A stretch of DNA of 64,000 bases, taken from Candidatus Goldiibacteriota bacterium HGW-Goldbacteria-1. Its GTDB lineage: Bacteria; Oederibacteriota; PGYV01. The stretch's first letter is position 1; each line of letters begins with the position of its first letter. The notes beneath the pieces were generated by a model. That model was given only the letters and a program-made list of their open reading frames with translations. It did no database searches and was not told the DNA's origin. This document shows positions 17,220 to 27,164 of the stretch, in pieces. The stretch covers positions 62,001 to 126,000 of the forward strand of contig PGYV01000007.1 of assembly GCA_002839855.1 (NCBI GenBank), written 5' to 3'. A program made the translations under genes and the position numbers.

Positions 17220-18455
17220 TTAAATATTATTAAAAAAATACTTTACCGCTTCATTTGTTTCAATATTCATCTGTTCGCCGGTCTTCATATCTTTTACCGC
17301 AAGCCTGTCCGCCTGCGCTTCCGTGTCGCCTATTACAATTACGTGTTTTACGCCTTTTGAATCCGCTTCCCTGAACTGCGCCTTAAAACTTTTATCTTCA
17401 AATGATATAAGGGCTTTTATGCCGCCCTGCCTTAACATGTTTAACACGTTAAAAGCCATATCCCTGTGTTTCGCGTCATATACAATAAACACGCCAAAAG
17501 GCAATGATACCAACCCCTGCTGTGTCTTTAAAACCTCTGCCATGCGCTCCATTCCCATCGCAAATCCCGTGGCAGGGGTGCTTTTTCCGCCGAATTCCGC
17601 CACAAGATTATCATAACGCCCGCCCGCAAGAATTGTGTTTTGCTGCGGTCCAAGCAGCTGCGTGGTAAATTCAAATACAGTGCCTGTATAATAATCAAGC
17701 CCGCGCACCATTTTAGGGTCTTCTTCAAATTTCACGCAGGAAGCGGTTAATAATCTTTTAACTTCCGCGTAATGAGCCGCGGCCTGCGGTGTAAGGTTGT
17801 CGGTTATAAGCGGGGCGTTTTTTGTGGTTTCTTTACATTTTTCATTCTTGCAGTCAAGCACCCGTATAGGCGCGCGTTCTATTTTTTTAAGGCAGTCTTC
17901 ACAAAGCTGACTTTTGCGTTCTTCAAGATACTTTACAAGATTTTCCCTGTAGTCTTTTTCCGCGCCAAGGTTATTTATAAGCAGTTTACAGTCTTTTATC
18001 CCTGTTTCTGTCAATATATCCTGCGCAAGTTTTATCACTTCCGCGTCTTTATAGGGTGATGCTTCGCCAAAACTTTCCGCGCCTATCTGAAAAAACTCCC
18101 TGAAACGCCCCTTCTGAGGCCGTTCATACCTGAACATTGGGCCGTAATAGTACAGGTCGCTTTTTACCGGCAGGCTGTTTTCTATATAGGCCCTTACCAC
18201 AGACGCTGTTCCTTCCGGGCGCAGCACAATGTGCCTGTCGCCTTTATCCTTAAAATCATACATTTCTTTTATAACAATATCCGTGCCTTCGCCTATACCG
18301 CGGGCAAAAAGGTTAACGTCCTCAATAACGGGAGTGATGATATTGGTGTATCCGTATAAAGAGAACATTTTACGCGCGGCCGCGTTTATTTTTTCCCATA
18401 CCGCTGTCTCTTCCCCGAATACATCCTTAACACCGCGAAGGCGGCTGAATTTCAT
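17220..18455 (-). CDS. hisS: Histidyl-tRNA synthetase
   Basis: Class II aminoacyl-tRNA synthetase charging tRNA-His. The 411-residue length is typical. Motif 1 region RGVKDVFGEET is at residues 7-17. Motif 2 is MFRYERPQKGRFREFFQIGAE, and the two HisRS signatures read LRPEGTASVVRAY and GLDYYTGTVFEF. Motif 3, ATGFAMGMER, carries its invariant Arg. A C-terminal anticodon-binding domain follows (FGVFIVYDAKH onward). The start has GGGAGAATAAAATG. It abuts the downstream end of the LpoA-like gene with one base between. Confidence 0.96.
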   Translation of the reverse strand: MKFSRLRGVKDVFGEETAVWEKINAAARKMFSLYGYTNIITPVIEDVNLFARGIGEGTDIVIKEMYDFKDKGDRHIVLRPEGTASVVRAYIENSLPVKSDLYYYGPMFRYERPQKGRFREFFQIGAESFGEASPYKDAEVIKLAQDILTETGIKDCKLLINNLGAEKDYRENLVKYLEERKSQLCEDCLKKIERAPIRVLDCKNEKCKETTKNAPLITDNLTPQAAAHYAEVKRLLTASCVKFEEDPKMVRGLDYYTGTVFEFTTQLLGPQQNTILAGGRYDNLVAEFGGKSTPATGFAMGMERMAEVLKTQQGLVSLPFGVFIVYDAKHRDMAFNVLNMLRQGGIKALISFEDKSFKAQFREADSKGVKHVIVIGDTEAQADRLAVKDMKTGEQMNIETNEAVKYFFNNI

Positions 18456-18456
18456 T

Positions 18457-20796
18457 TTATTCTCCCTTTACTTTGCCAAGAATTTTTATGCCGTCTTCTA
18501 TTTTCATAATATAGTACTCTTTTACAGGGTCATTATTTGAATCAAAGGAAAATTTTCCGGTGACGCCTTCGTAATTTCTTACCGATCTAAGCATATCCTT
18601 AAACGCTTCCCTTGATTCAGCGCCGGATTCCAGTATGGCAGTCATTATCTTAATCATGTCGTACGTGTTAGCTTCAATTACACCCGGCATGGCGGCATAT
18701 TTTTCCTTAAAATCTGTTATGAATTTCTGAATATTTTCAGACGGCTCATCAGGGAAAAATTCAGAGGTAAAATGGATACCCTGCGAACTTTCCATAAAAT
18801 TCAAAAGATACGCCGGATTGTCAAAAGTGCCGCAGAAGATAGGCAGGTCAAGGTCGTAATACTTTAGCTGGTCCCTTATAAGGGTTATTTTTCTTTCAGT
18901 GGAAGGGACAAAAATGGCTTCAAGCCCCAGGGGGTTTAACTTAGGTTCTTTAAGTTTCCTGTATACAAATTTTATTTCATCAATTGCAGTTTCATCTGAT
19001 GCCGATATAGCCCTTATGGTTACATCAAAATAAAGGTAGTCTTCATCAGAAAAAGAATAGGAATATTTGGTGTTTCCCTCGCTGTCATAATCAGCTTCTT
19101 TCGGTATGAAACTGGCGTATATGGTATTTGACTGCCGCTCTTCTATGATACCCCATACCAGAACATCACTTTTCAGCTGCTGCGCGATGTTAAGGGCAAT
19201 TTCCCTGTCAACATCTTTAGGTTCCACTCCTATTTCGTTCATCAGCCCGTCTGTCTGTGCCTGCTTGGCCACAAGTACTTTTTCACCCCTTGCCATCGCG
19301 TATGACATCTGCTTTGTCATGTCAATATCAAGCCCGTATCTTATGGCATTTTCCCCTTCACAGGAAAATCTTAAAAGGGCAATATTCACCTTAGGAAGGT
19401 CTTCTTCTTTTAATACATCGGTTGCCGCCCAGTTACGGTATACTTTCATGTACTCAAAAGCTTTTTCAAGAATCTGTTTACCTGCAGATTCCATTTTATC
19501 GTTAATTGACCTTGTCTCTGCCGCGCGCTTTTCCTTAAGAAGCATGGTGTTAATTCCGCCAAGCGGCACAAGGTAGTTAAGAAAATCACTTTTGGAAGGT
19601 TCAAAACCCACGCTTCCGGAAAGCGAAGCGCCCTGTAATATTTTTTCCGTAAAAAAATCATTAAGGGATTTCCCCAGCGCGTCATTGGGATATAGCGAAG
19701 CTACTTTTCTATATGGAGTGCTGCCTGTTATGTATTTAGCCATCGCGTAAGCGTGGCCTTTTACCGTACCGCAGTTCCTGAAAAAATACGGGCTTGTACC
19801 CGTTAAATCAGGCCTGGCCGCAGTTGAAGAAAAGGATATCACATTGTAACTTTCCAGCAGCGGCGCTATTTTTTTAACGTTATTGCTGAAAACCGGCCCG
19901 GCAAAAGCTATGACATTATCTTCTTCTATTACTCTGACTATTTTTTTTACAAGGGCTTCGGGGTCCATTGACTCATCCACAAACACAAGTGCAAGTTTTT
20001 CTTCATCTTCCTTAATTCCCGCGTTGAATTCCGCGGCTCCCATTTCTATGGCATTTTTAATTGATTCTCCTGCTGCCATGCCTTTTCCGGTCAGGGGAAG
20101 TATAACGCCTATCTTTCTTTTATTAACCGGCTTATACAGCACCGCTTTTCTGAATTCATCGGAGACTTCCTGATAGAATTCGCTGTCCCTGTATTCCATT
20201 ACAAAAGACCTTGCGTGCGTGAAGAAATCAGTGGAATTGCTGTCTTTTATGTCCTGCTTTATTATGTAATAAAGGGCGTATTCATCAATAAGGGCATGAT
20301 AACGCGCCGCATATATTTTTTTAAGGCCGTCCATATTCTGCGCGGAAATTATTTCTTTAAGCCGTCCCAAAACCGCATCCTTGAATTCCGGAAACTGGTG
20401 CCTTTTCTCCGCCAGAACCTTGAATTTTTTCAGCGCTGTTTCAGTGTCTTTTTTTTCAACGCTTATTTCAGACAGGCGCAGAACCGATAAATACCCCCAG
20501 ATAATATCAGAATAATACTTTTCATTATGCCCAAAATACTTTTCAGCCCCCGGAATGTCACCTTTATTCAGGCAGTACTGCCCCGCCCAGAATGCCCCTT
20601 TGGCGCGTTCTGCCGTATTAATACCTTCAGAAGCAAGTTTTTTCCATTCCTTATACTCTTCTTCCGTAATTTCTATTTTCATGCCGGAAAGCGCGGCGTT
20701 TGGGTCTTTAACCACAACTTTGGGAGAACAGCCCGGTATACAGCACGCGATAAACGCGGCAATAATAAGAACAGCAATAAGACTTTTAGTTTTCAT
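18457..20796 (-). CDS. LpoA-like lipoprotein with inserted CsgG/LpoB-like domain
   Basis: A 779-residue exported protein with a lipoprotein-type N-terminus (Cys at 18, 19 and 23; the lipid site is ambiguous because P precedes the usual box). Residues about 40-225 form a helical, TPR-like region. A type I periplasmic-binding (PBP_6) domain starts at KIGVILPLTGKG (228-239), as in the penicillin-binding-protein activator LpoA. The PBP domain is interrupted after FLNYLVPLGG (about 414). Residues about 468-616 read like a CsgG/TolB-N/LpoB fold (VNIALLRF, VLVAKQAQTDGLMNEIG, LKSDVLVWGIIEE). The PBP fold resumes at GLEAIFVPSTERK (about 624). I infer a role in peptidoglycan synthase control or another envelope process. 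Its ligand is unknown. Confidence 0.75.
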   Translation of the reverse strand: MKTKSLIAVLIIAAFIACCIPGCSPKVVVKDPNAALSGMKIEITEEEYKEWKKLASEGINTAERAKGAFWAGQYCLNKGDIPGAEKYFGHNEKYYSDIIWGYLSVLRLSEISVEKKDTETALKKFKVLAEKRHQFPEFKDAVLGRLKEIISAQNMDGLKKIYAARYHALIDEYALYYIIKQDIKDSNSTDFFTHARSFVMEYRDSEFYQEVSDEFRKAVLYKPVNKRKIGVILPLTGKGMAAGESIKNAIEMGAAEFNAGIKEDEEKLALVFVDESMDPEALVKKIVRVIEEDNVIAFAGPVFSNNVKKIAPLLESYNVISFSSTAARPDLTGTSPYFFRNCGTVKGHAYAMAKYITGSTPYRKVASLYPNDALGKSLNDFFTEKILQGASLSGSVGFEPSKSDFLNYLVPLGGINTMLLKEKRAAETRSINDKMESAGKQILEKAFEYMKVYRNWAATDVLKEEDLPKVNIALLRFSCEGENAIRYGLDIDMTKQMSYAMARGEKVLVAKQAQTDGLMNEIGVEPKDVDREIALNIAQQLKSDVLVWGIIEERQSNTIYASFIPKEADYDSEGNTKYSYSFSDEDYLYFDVTIRAISASDETAIDEIKFVYRKLKEPKLNPLGLEAIFVPSTERKITLIRDQLKYYDLDLPIFCGTFDNPAYLLNFMESSQGIHFTSEFFPDEPSENIQKFITDFKEKYAAMPGVIEANTYDMIKIMTAILESGAESREAFKDMLRSVRNYEGVTGKFSFDSNNDPVKEYYIMKIEDGIKILGKVKGE

Positions 20797-20804
20797 TTTT
20801 CACC

Positions 20805-21710
20805 CTACTTTAAAAGATTTTCATTAACACGGACTTCATATTTCTTTTTTAATCCTGTTATCACGCCGTTAAACAGTTCTTTCTGCCTGTTATTTTGAAC
20901 CATCTGAATTATTTTTTCTTTTGAATCATCAAATGATATTTTCTTTTTTTCATTTACCTTGATAAGGTGGTAGCCGTAAATTGTCTTTACAGGGTCTGAT
21001 ACTTCGCCGGGTGACAGCATAAAAGCCGCATATTCAAATTCTTCCACCATCACGCCTTTTCCAAAAAGCGGCAATTTTCCGCCCTGGTCTTTAGTGGTGG
21101 CGTCTTCGCTGTATTTTTTTGTAAGTTCGTCAAAACTTTCGCCTGACGCGATCCTTTTACGAAGATTTAATGCAAGGTCCCTGTTTTTTATAAGCATATG
21201 CTGCGCGGATAATTCCACAAAATCTTCCTTATTTTTTTCGTAATAATCCCTTGCCTCTTTGTCAGTTATTTTTAACTTTTTTTCCACCATGTCGGTATAA
21301 TACGCGTGGGAAAGAATTTCATCAAAATCCCATTCATATTTGGCCGCCACTTCGGCTTTTTCCGCGTAACCCAGTTTTCTGGCTTCTATCGCCATAAGTT
21401 TTTTGTTTATAACGTATTCCAGAAACTCTTTTTCCTGCTCCGCGGAAAGTTTATATTCATACTTATCCTCATTATATTTTTTCATTATCTTATATTTTTC
21501 TTCAGATATTACATAACTGCCAATGGCAGCCACGGTTTTGGCGTCAAGCTTTGCCGCAGATTCTTCCAGCGAAGGCGCCTGTCCGGCCGCGCTTTTTTCC
21601 TGCGCAGATACTGCTTTGTATGGCTGGTCATCTTTTATAGCGGAATCAGTGGTACCGCACGATACAAATAAGAGTGACACCGCGCCGATTAAAAAAAATA
21701 AATGTTTCAT
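20805..21710 (-). CDS. PpiC-type peptidyl-prolyl isomerase lipoprotein (PrsA/SurA-like)
   Basis: A 301-residue exported foldase. The signal sequence ends in LLFVSCG, a lipobox with Cys18, so it is membrane-anchored. Helical SurA-N-like residues (about 60-160) precede a parvulin domain from about 163 to 260, with QHMLIKNRDLAL, FDELTKKYSED, GGKLPLFGKG and YGYHLIKVNEKK. It probably helps fold outer-membrane or periplasmic proteins, fitting the envelope genes around it. It is 8 bp upstream of the LpoA-like gene. The start ATG has an AGAGGTGA ribosome site. Confidence 0.9.
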   Translation of the reverse strand: MKHLFFLIGAVSLLFVSCGTTDSAIKDDQPYKAVSAQEKSAAGQAPSLEESAAKLDAKTVAAIGSYVISEEKYKIMKKYNEDKYEYKLSAEQEKEFLEYVINKKLMAIEARKLGYAEKAEVAAKYEWDFDEILSHAYYTDMVEKKLKITDKEARDYYEKNKEDFVELSAQHMLIKNRDLALNLRKRIASGESFDELTKKYSEDATTKDQGGKLPLFGKGVMVEEFEYAAFMLSPGEVSDPVKTIYGYHLIKVNEKKKISFDDSKEKIIQMVQNNRQKELFNGVITGLKKKYEVRVNENLLK

Positions 21711-21766
21711 CCTTCACCTCTTTTTATTAAATGCTTTTTATCTGCGCCGCAACGGCGCCGGTTTTA

Positions 21767-23089
21767 CTATCTGTTGTAATACTTTCTGTAATACTGCAGC
21801 GGGTTGGGTTCAGTCCCGCATTCCTGCCCTATTTTTATATCAGCTATTTTATCCTGCTGCCTTAAATGCATAAGCCTGGTTATTACTTTATCCCTTAAAT
21901 CATATGGATTCATGGGGTTGATGTATATTTTTGTGCCGCCTTCAAATCCCGCGGGTGTGTTTATCCTCATCTTTATCAGGATATGCCATGGCACCGTGTC
22001 CACGCTGTCCTTGGGCGTGTAATACCATTCTTCGTTTGCCGCGGTCTGATTTGTAAGCGCGGCGTGTACGGCATGCACAATGTCAGAAAAACCTTTAAGT
22101 TCATTTTCATCAAGGTCTTTTGGAAAAGGTTTTTCGCCTTTATAAAAAATTGCAATTGTGGGATACCTGTGCCCTATATCCGAAAAAGCAATCGCGTGTT
22201 CGTTTTCCGCCACCACAAGGTTGTAATATAGCGCCATATTGGCCGCCATTTCATTATATATATTCGGATTTTTCCTTAACAGGTCGCGTTCGCGTTCCAG
22301 CGCCACTCCCCATTCATCAAGCGCCACAAGCTGTTTGTGCAGGTGGTCAAAAGAAGCGCCCGCGGGTTTAAGCCAGTTCTGAAAAACCGCCACGTAGCGC
22401 GCGTATTTATTGTGTCTGTAAATGTTCATCATTCCGCTTATCGTAAACTTAAGGTACTGATAGTGCTCTTCGGGGGTAAGTTCGCCGGAACTGCAAAGCT
22501 GTGTGTCATACTCCGCGCCTTCAATATGATGCCTGGCGCCTACTATAAGTTCGTGGCCGCCGGCAAAAAACGCGTCCGCAATTTCCATTTTTTCATTGTA
22601 GTTAACTTCGTCGGGGTTGCGCCCAAGCAGTTTTAATTTCATATCCACAATATGTGTGACATGCTCCAGCCCTTTTTTATCTTCAAGATATTTCTTTTTT
22701 GCGTCTTCCACTTCTTTGGGCATCACATAACCAAAATTCTTTTTCCAGTAATCCATAGTCACTATTTCAAAAAGATTGGGGATACGCCTGAACACCGGTG
22801 TCGTCTTATCAAGGTCAGAAGGAAAAACACCTGTCATTATTTCATATTTTTTTCCTTTTTTAACAAGCCTGTCATTTTCAGGCGGAGTATTGATGTATTT
22901 TGTTTCACAGAAGTTACAGAAATCTTCTTTATCTTTCTTCTCTATTTTTTTAGCGCTTAAAGGTACGTCGTTGGTTATGGGTTTACTGCCGCGGCCGGGC
23001 ACGTTCCATACTTCCGTGCCGGTAAAAGGGTTAATCTGTTTTATTGTACCGTCTTTTAAGGTCATAAAAAACTCATTGTATTCCGACAT
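21767..23089 (-). CDS. GalT-like / DUF4921 nucleotidyltransferase of the HIT superfamily
   Basis: A protein of about 440 residues resembling galactose-1-phosphate uridylyltransferases and DUF4921 proteins. Near the N-terminus, FCNFCETKY provides a CxxC zinc pair. The HIT-like active-site pattern is FDHLHKQL (H-x-H-x-Q), about residue 252. NEHAIAFSD follows, corresponding to the GalT N-E-H motif. The expected chemistry is uridylyl or adenylyl transfer to a sugar phosphate, but the substrate is unknown. I place the start at 23089, where GCAGGTG precedes ATG; an upstream GTG- or ATG-like codon has no ribosome site. Confidence 0.75.
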   Translation of the reverse strand: MSEYNEFFMTLKDGTIKQINPFTGTEVWNVPGRGSKPITNDVPLSAKKIEKKDKEDFCNFCETKYINTPPENDRLVKKGKKYEIMTGVFPSDLDKTTPVFRRIPNLFEIVTMDYWKKNFGYVMPKEVEDAKKKYLEDKKGLEHVTHIVDMKLKLLGRNPDEVNYNEKMEIADAFFAGGHELIVGARHHIEGAEYDTQLCSSGELTPEEHYQYLKFTISGMMNIYRHNKYARYVAVFQNWLKPAGASFDHLHKQLVALDEWGVALERERDLLRKNPNIYNEMAANMALYYNLVVAENEHAIAFSDIGHRYPTIAIFYKGEKPFPKDLDENELKGFSDIVHAVHAALTNQTAANEEWYYTPKDSVDTVPWHILIKMRINTPAGFEGGTKIYINPMNPYDLRDKVITRLMHLRQQDKIADIKIGQECGTEPNPLQYYRKYYNR

Positions 23090-23198
23090 AGTGCACCTGC
23101 CTTTTTGCAAATTTTGTTGGTTATTTGACGCAGGAAAACATCAAATATATTACATAAAAAATCAGCTGTATAATATCCGCTTTTTGCCTGCCGTGCTC

Positions 23199-24461
23199 TT
23201 ATATTTGATCCAGTTCCGCCTGGCATTTTATAAGCGCATCCGCGGGCAAATAAGCGCCATACAGAGCCGCGGAGATGTATTTCTGCATTATTTCCGAAGC
23301 TTTAGGATATCTTGGGTCAACCGGCCTTAAAACCGCTTTTGAAAAAAGAGCCGGAAGCACTGCGTATTCGGGGCGCATTGAAATAATTTCCGCGTCCGAG
23401 TATACGTCCGCCCTTGAAGGGGTAATACCGCCGCTTAACGCAAGTTTTTTCTGAACTTTTTTGGATGCAAGATATAAAGCCAGCCTGGAAGCGTTGTCTT
23501 TAGATACAGACTTTGCTGCCACTGCCATATGAAGGCCGCCTGCAACAGGTGAACTTTTTCCTTTTATAACAGACGGTACATCATACACTGCTGTCTTTCC
23601 CTTAAGAAGCGACACTGAAGAATTATGAAATGAGATATCTGAAGCCCAGCCCCTTACGGCAAAAGCGCCTCCCTGCTGAAAAAATGCCCTTATGTATTCG
23701 TCTTTTACAAGTTCGTAATTTTTTGTTGATGAAACTTTGGATTTTATCAACTCACTTAATATCTCAAGCGCTTTTTTATTCTGCGGGGTATTGATTACAA
23801 ATTTTCCGTTTTGCACTGAGATTCCGCCGCCATTTGACACCGCGGCTTCAATAAAATTACATACAGTCTGCTCCGTTATAGAGCCCTGAAACGCGTAATA
23901 CGCATTATTTAGAAGAGCCCCTCTTCCCGCACTTTTAATTTTTTTGGAAACGTTTCTGCTGTAGTCCGAAATTTCCTTATACGATGACGGAAGATTTGTA
24001 AGCCCGTAAGCCTCTGCAGCGTCTTTGCGGTAAAAAACCACACCCGCGTCCATTGTCAAAGGAAGCGCTATTATAACGCCTTCACGTGTATCCACCGATG
24101 AAAACACATTTGGAAAAAATACGGACGTATCAAATTTTGAACTTTGAATATATTTATCAAGCGGTTCAAGCAGACTTGCGGAGGCAAAAGACGGTACCCA
24201 TACAAGGTCAAATATTACAAAGTCCGGGCTTGACTGTGAATTAAGCGCGCCTGAAATGTTTGATATTGTCTGCGGCGCTGTCCCCTGCAATGAATTCACA
24301 ACAACTTTTATTCCTGTCTCTTTTGTGAAATCTTTTAATACACCGTCTATGGCGGATGACTGTTCTGCTGAAGCGGACACAGAAACAGCAAGAGGCCTTT
24401 TGCAGGAAATTCCCGCAATGCATATAACAACTAATACTGCTGATAAAATAATTTTTTTCAT
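23199..24461 (-). CDS. Extracellular solute-binding lipoprotein (ABC family 1)
   Basis: A 420-residue sugar-type solute-binding protein. The signal ends in IAGISCK, a clear lipobox with Cys20. LKDFTKETGIKVVV and PDFVIFDLVWVPSFA are typical of the first lobe. GVIIALPLTMDAGVVFYRKD is the hinge-facing stretch of family 1 binding proteins. AVRGWASDI and PVAGGLHMAVAAKS follow in the second lobe. No permease or ATPase genes are nearby, so its transporter is encoded elsewhere or it works alone. It lies 27 bp downstream of the TPR/beta-barrel gene. Confidence 0.85.
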   Translation of the reverse strand: MKKIILSAVLVVICIAGISCKRPLAVSVSASAEQSSAIDGVLKDFTKETGIKVVVNSLQGTAPQTISNISGALNSQSSPDFVIFDLVWVPSFASASLLEPLDKYIQSSKFDTSVFFPNVFSSVDTREGVIIALPLTMDAGVVFYRKDAAEAYGLTNLPSSYKEISDYSRNVSKKIKSAGRGALLNNAYYAFQGSITEQTVCNFIEAAVSNGGGISVQNGKFVINTPQNKKALEILSELIKSKVSSTKNYELVKDEYIRAFFQQGGAFAVRGWASDISFHNSSVSLLKGKTAVYDVPSVIKGKSSPVAGGLHMAVAAKSVSKDNASRLALYLASKKVQKKLALSGGITPSRADVYSDAEIISMRPEYAVLPALFSKAVLRPVDPRYPKASEIMQKYISAALYGAYLPADALIKCQAELDQI

Positions 24462-24488
24462 TTTAAAATAATCCTCCGGCTATATGAT

Positions 24489-26549
24489 TTAAATATAAAT
24501 GTTAAGGTCAACAAACCCGTATAAAAAATCTTCATAGTCCACGTTAACGCCGGACATTGCAGGCGATGGATAAAGCCTTTTATACGCTGCACCCACATTT
24601 AATTCAAAAAGCGGCATATCAAAACCGCCGCCCGCGTAATAACCGATGCAGTTTAAGAACGGGTTTCCCTGCTGCCCCGAAGAAATATTGCCGTAGGCAC
24701 TTCCGTCATTTCTTATAAATTCATATGATATACCGCCGCGAAGCGCCGCCTTTGGAATAGGTTTTACTTCAATACCGCCGCGCACTTCAAAATCCGTAGT
24801 TTCGGATTTTAAGGATATACCGCCTTTATAATTTTCAGCTGTGCCGTAACCGTATTCAAATTCCACCGGTACGGTAAGCTGATCAACGGGCGTGAAATTA
24901 AGCCCGGTTATCATTGTGTGTTTTTTCGCGATAAGCCTTCCTTCGTCATATATAGAAGATGTCTTGTAGGTGTATATTTCATCGTAGTCATAACCGTATC
25001 TTACGCCCGTGGTTAAGAACGTAAAATTATTTCTGATGCCCGTTTCAAATTTTACCTTTCTTCCGTTTCCAAGCCTTACTTTTTCCGTCGCGCTTCTGGT
25101 GACGTTCTGGGCGCCGCCGAAAATTAAAACATTAATTTCATCCGTGGTGCTTTCTTTGTATTCAAGGTTCATCGGGGCTTCCATAAAAGCAAAGAATTCA
25201 TGCTGCCCGTTGCCGGTCATATAATGAAGGTTTCCTTTTACATTGTAGCCTGTTGTTTCAATTATAGTGGACACATCATTTCTTATGCTGTCAAATACCC
25301 CCAAAGGGGTAATAAGGTCCTGAAGCCATGTGGGAAGCGTTGAGAAATCAACCGGATTTGACATAGTATGCTTTTTATTATAACTGTAAAGAAGCGATTC
25401 CGGCAGGTTTCTTAAATTCCCGTTCATTATGTCTTCAAGGGTTAATGAAGGGCTGTAACTGCCGACAGACGCGGTAATATCAAGTTCATCAGTGGGTACA
25501 GCAAGATACGGAAGATAAAGGCCTGCGCTGGCGTTCCAGGTAAGCTCCGTGGAGACCACATTTGTCGCAACTCCATCATCGCTCTGCTGATAAGGTACAT
25601 ATCTGTAACCAGCCCTTCCGGCAATACCAAAAAGAGGTATTGGTTTAAAACCAAACAGATACATTCCGCCGTACATATTGCCGGTATTTGTGTACCATGA
25701 CTTGGGTATTAAAGAACCGTCAGGCGGGGTCATGGAATCTTTTCTGAATGAATTCATGTAATACGGTTTTATGCTGTTCATGAAAAATTTATTGGGCCAG
25801 CCCACTTCACCGAAAGATTCATTTACATCAGCGGCAAAAACTTCTGTTTTGTACTCCGCGCCATCAGGCGCTTTAATTGTATGGTTATACTTTCCAATAA
25901 ACGGCTGCAGCTGAAAGAAGTGGGAATCCTTGCGGAATAAAAGCCCGGCTTCAATACCGCGCGACGCGCCGTCCATGGCTGTGCTTAAATCCGGATAAAC
26001 ATGCTTGATGCCGCCAAGCGAAGTCATCTTGGCTTTTCCGCCTTTGCTCCACCACTCTTTTGTTTCTTCAGCCCTTTTTATTTCTTCCTTTGTAACTGCC
26101 GCGGGTTTTACTGATGTTGTTTCCGTGACAGGAAGCGCAGTTTCCGCTTCGCCTGCAGTCTTTGCGCCCTTGCCAAATAATCTGTTATACTTTTCCCTTA
26201 TCTTATCAATATTACGCCCGCGCTGCTTTGCAATTTCAAAATATCTGTCCAGATTGGGTTCTTTAAAAGTAGGGTCAATTAATTTCGCCTTATCATACAT
26301 CTCTTTTGCCTGTTTGTCCTTGCCCATAAGCATATAACAGTTGCCTTTTCCGGCAATCGCCTGCACACTGTCTTTTTCCATAACAAGCACGGTATCATAA
26401 AGTATAATTGCGTCCGCATACTTGCCTATTTCAAACATATTTCCTGCCTGGTAAAGGTACTGCGACTGGGCTTTTTCCAGCCCCGGAACAGCAAACAGCA
26501 CGATTGGCAAAAACACAATTAAAACAAACAATAATAGCTTTTTTGTCAT
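24489..26549 (-). CDS. TPR plus outer-membrane beta-barrel protein
   Basis: A 686-residue exported protein. The signal peptide is at 1-20 (PIVLFAVPG). Two or three tetratricopeptide repeats occupy about 27-110 (AGNMFEIGKYADAIILYDTV, GKGNCYMLMGKDKQAKEMYD). A charged linker with Pro/Thr/Ala follows (about 130-160). Residues about 170-686 alternate polar and aromatic strands and end DFLYGFVDLNIYI, suggesting a beta-barrel with a terminal strand. I infer an outer-membrane protein with a periplasmic TPR arm; the substrate is unknown. The start ATG has AAGGAG at ideal spacing. Confidence 0.75.
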   Translation of the reverse strand: MTKKLLLFVLIVFLPIVLFAVPGLEKAQSQYLYQAGNMFEIGKYADAIILYDTVLVMEKDSVQAIAGKGNCYMLMGKDKQAKEMYDKAKLIDPTFKEPNLDRYFEIAKQRGRNIDKIREKYNRLFGKGAKTAGEAETALPVTETTSVKPAAVTKEEIKRAEETKEWWSKGGKAKMTSLGGIKHVYPDLSTAMDGASRGIEAGLLFRKDSHFFQLQPFIGKYNHTIKAPDGAEYKTEVFAADVNESFGEVGWPNKFFMNSIKPYYMNSFRKDSMTPPDGSLIPKSWYTNTGNMYGGMYLFGFKPIPLFGIAGRAGYRYVPYQQSDDGVATNVVSTELTWNASAGLYLPYLAVPTDELDITASVGSYSPSLTLEDIMNGNLRNLPESLLYSYNKKHTMSNPVDFSTLPTWLQDLITPLGVFDSIRNDVSTIIETTGYNVKGNLHYMTGNGQHEFFAFMEAPMNLEYKESTTDEINVLIFGGAQNVTRSATEKVRLGNGRKVKFETGIRNNFTFLTTGVRYGYDYDEIYTYKTSSIYDEGRLIAKKHTMITGLNFTPVDQLTVPVEFEYGYGTAENYKGGISLKSETTDFEVRGGIEVKPIPKAALRGGISYEFIRNDGSAYGNISSGQQGNPFLNCIGYYAGGGFDMPLFELNVGAAYKRLYPSPAMSGVNVDYEDFLYGFVDLNIYI

Positions 26550-26795
26550 TTTTTTCTCCTTATTTATGTGCCGAAAGGCCCCTTATAATATGGAATACCC
26601 GCCTTCCGGATTTATTCTTATACATAATATTATATATAAATTAACACAGGGATATTTTAATGTCAATGTGAACAAATGGGCAAAAAAGGGCAAAAAAACA
26701 GATATTTGTTTGGCTTCTAAAGTAATTGATATTTCGGAAGTTTACCGGCTGCTTAATGTCAGATTTACTAAATAAATTTTCTAAAATAAAACACT

Positions 26796-27005
26796 TCATC
26801 TCGGCGCGTCATCTTCCACTATTATATAATGGCCGCTTCCCTGCTTCTTAAGCAGGTATTCTTCTTCGCAGTTGCTGCATGATATTTCTTTCGGATTTTC
26901 TTCGGTTTCTATTATCCATTCTTTATATCCACAAGCACATAAAAATAAACTTACAAAATTATTTTCTTCGCGCAGCCGTGCAAAAATTCTTGCTTTTGTA
27001 TCCAT
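26796..27005 (-). CDS. Small zinc-ribbon-like protein
   Basis: A 69-residue protein with Cys residues in FLCACGYK (C-x-C) and ISCSNCEEEY (C-x2-C), spaced about 20 apart, suggesting a single zinc site. It is rich in Glu and ends in IIVEDDAPR. An AACGGGAGATGTAAA leader gives a good ribosome site before ATG. I do not recognise the family. The nearest genes are the TPR/barrel gene downstream and a thioesterase upstream, and neither suggests a function. Confidence 0.6.
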   Translation of the reverse strand: MDTKARIFARLREENNFVSLFLCACGYKEWIIETEENPKEISCSNCEEEYLLKKQGSGHYIIVEDDAPR

Positions 27006-27164
27006 TTTACATCTCCCGTTTAATGCAGTATCCTAACGGTGTAATAGGATATGCAGCCCTTTCACTTATAACTTACACTTTCGCATATATTTTGTCAATT
27101 TTTTATTTCATCAAATACGCAAATAACACTTACTATATTCAATTCTGCCGTTTATAAAATTTAA

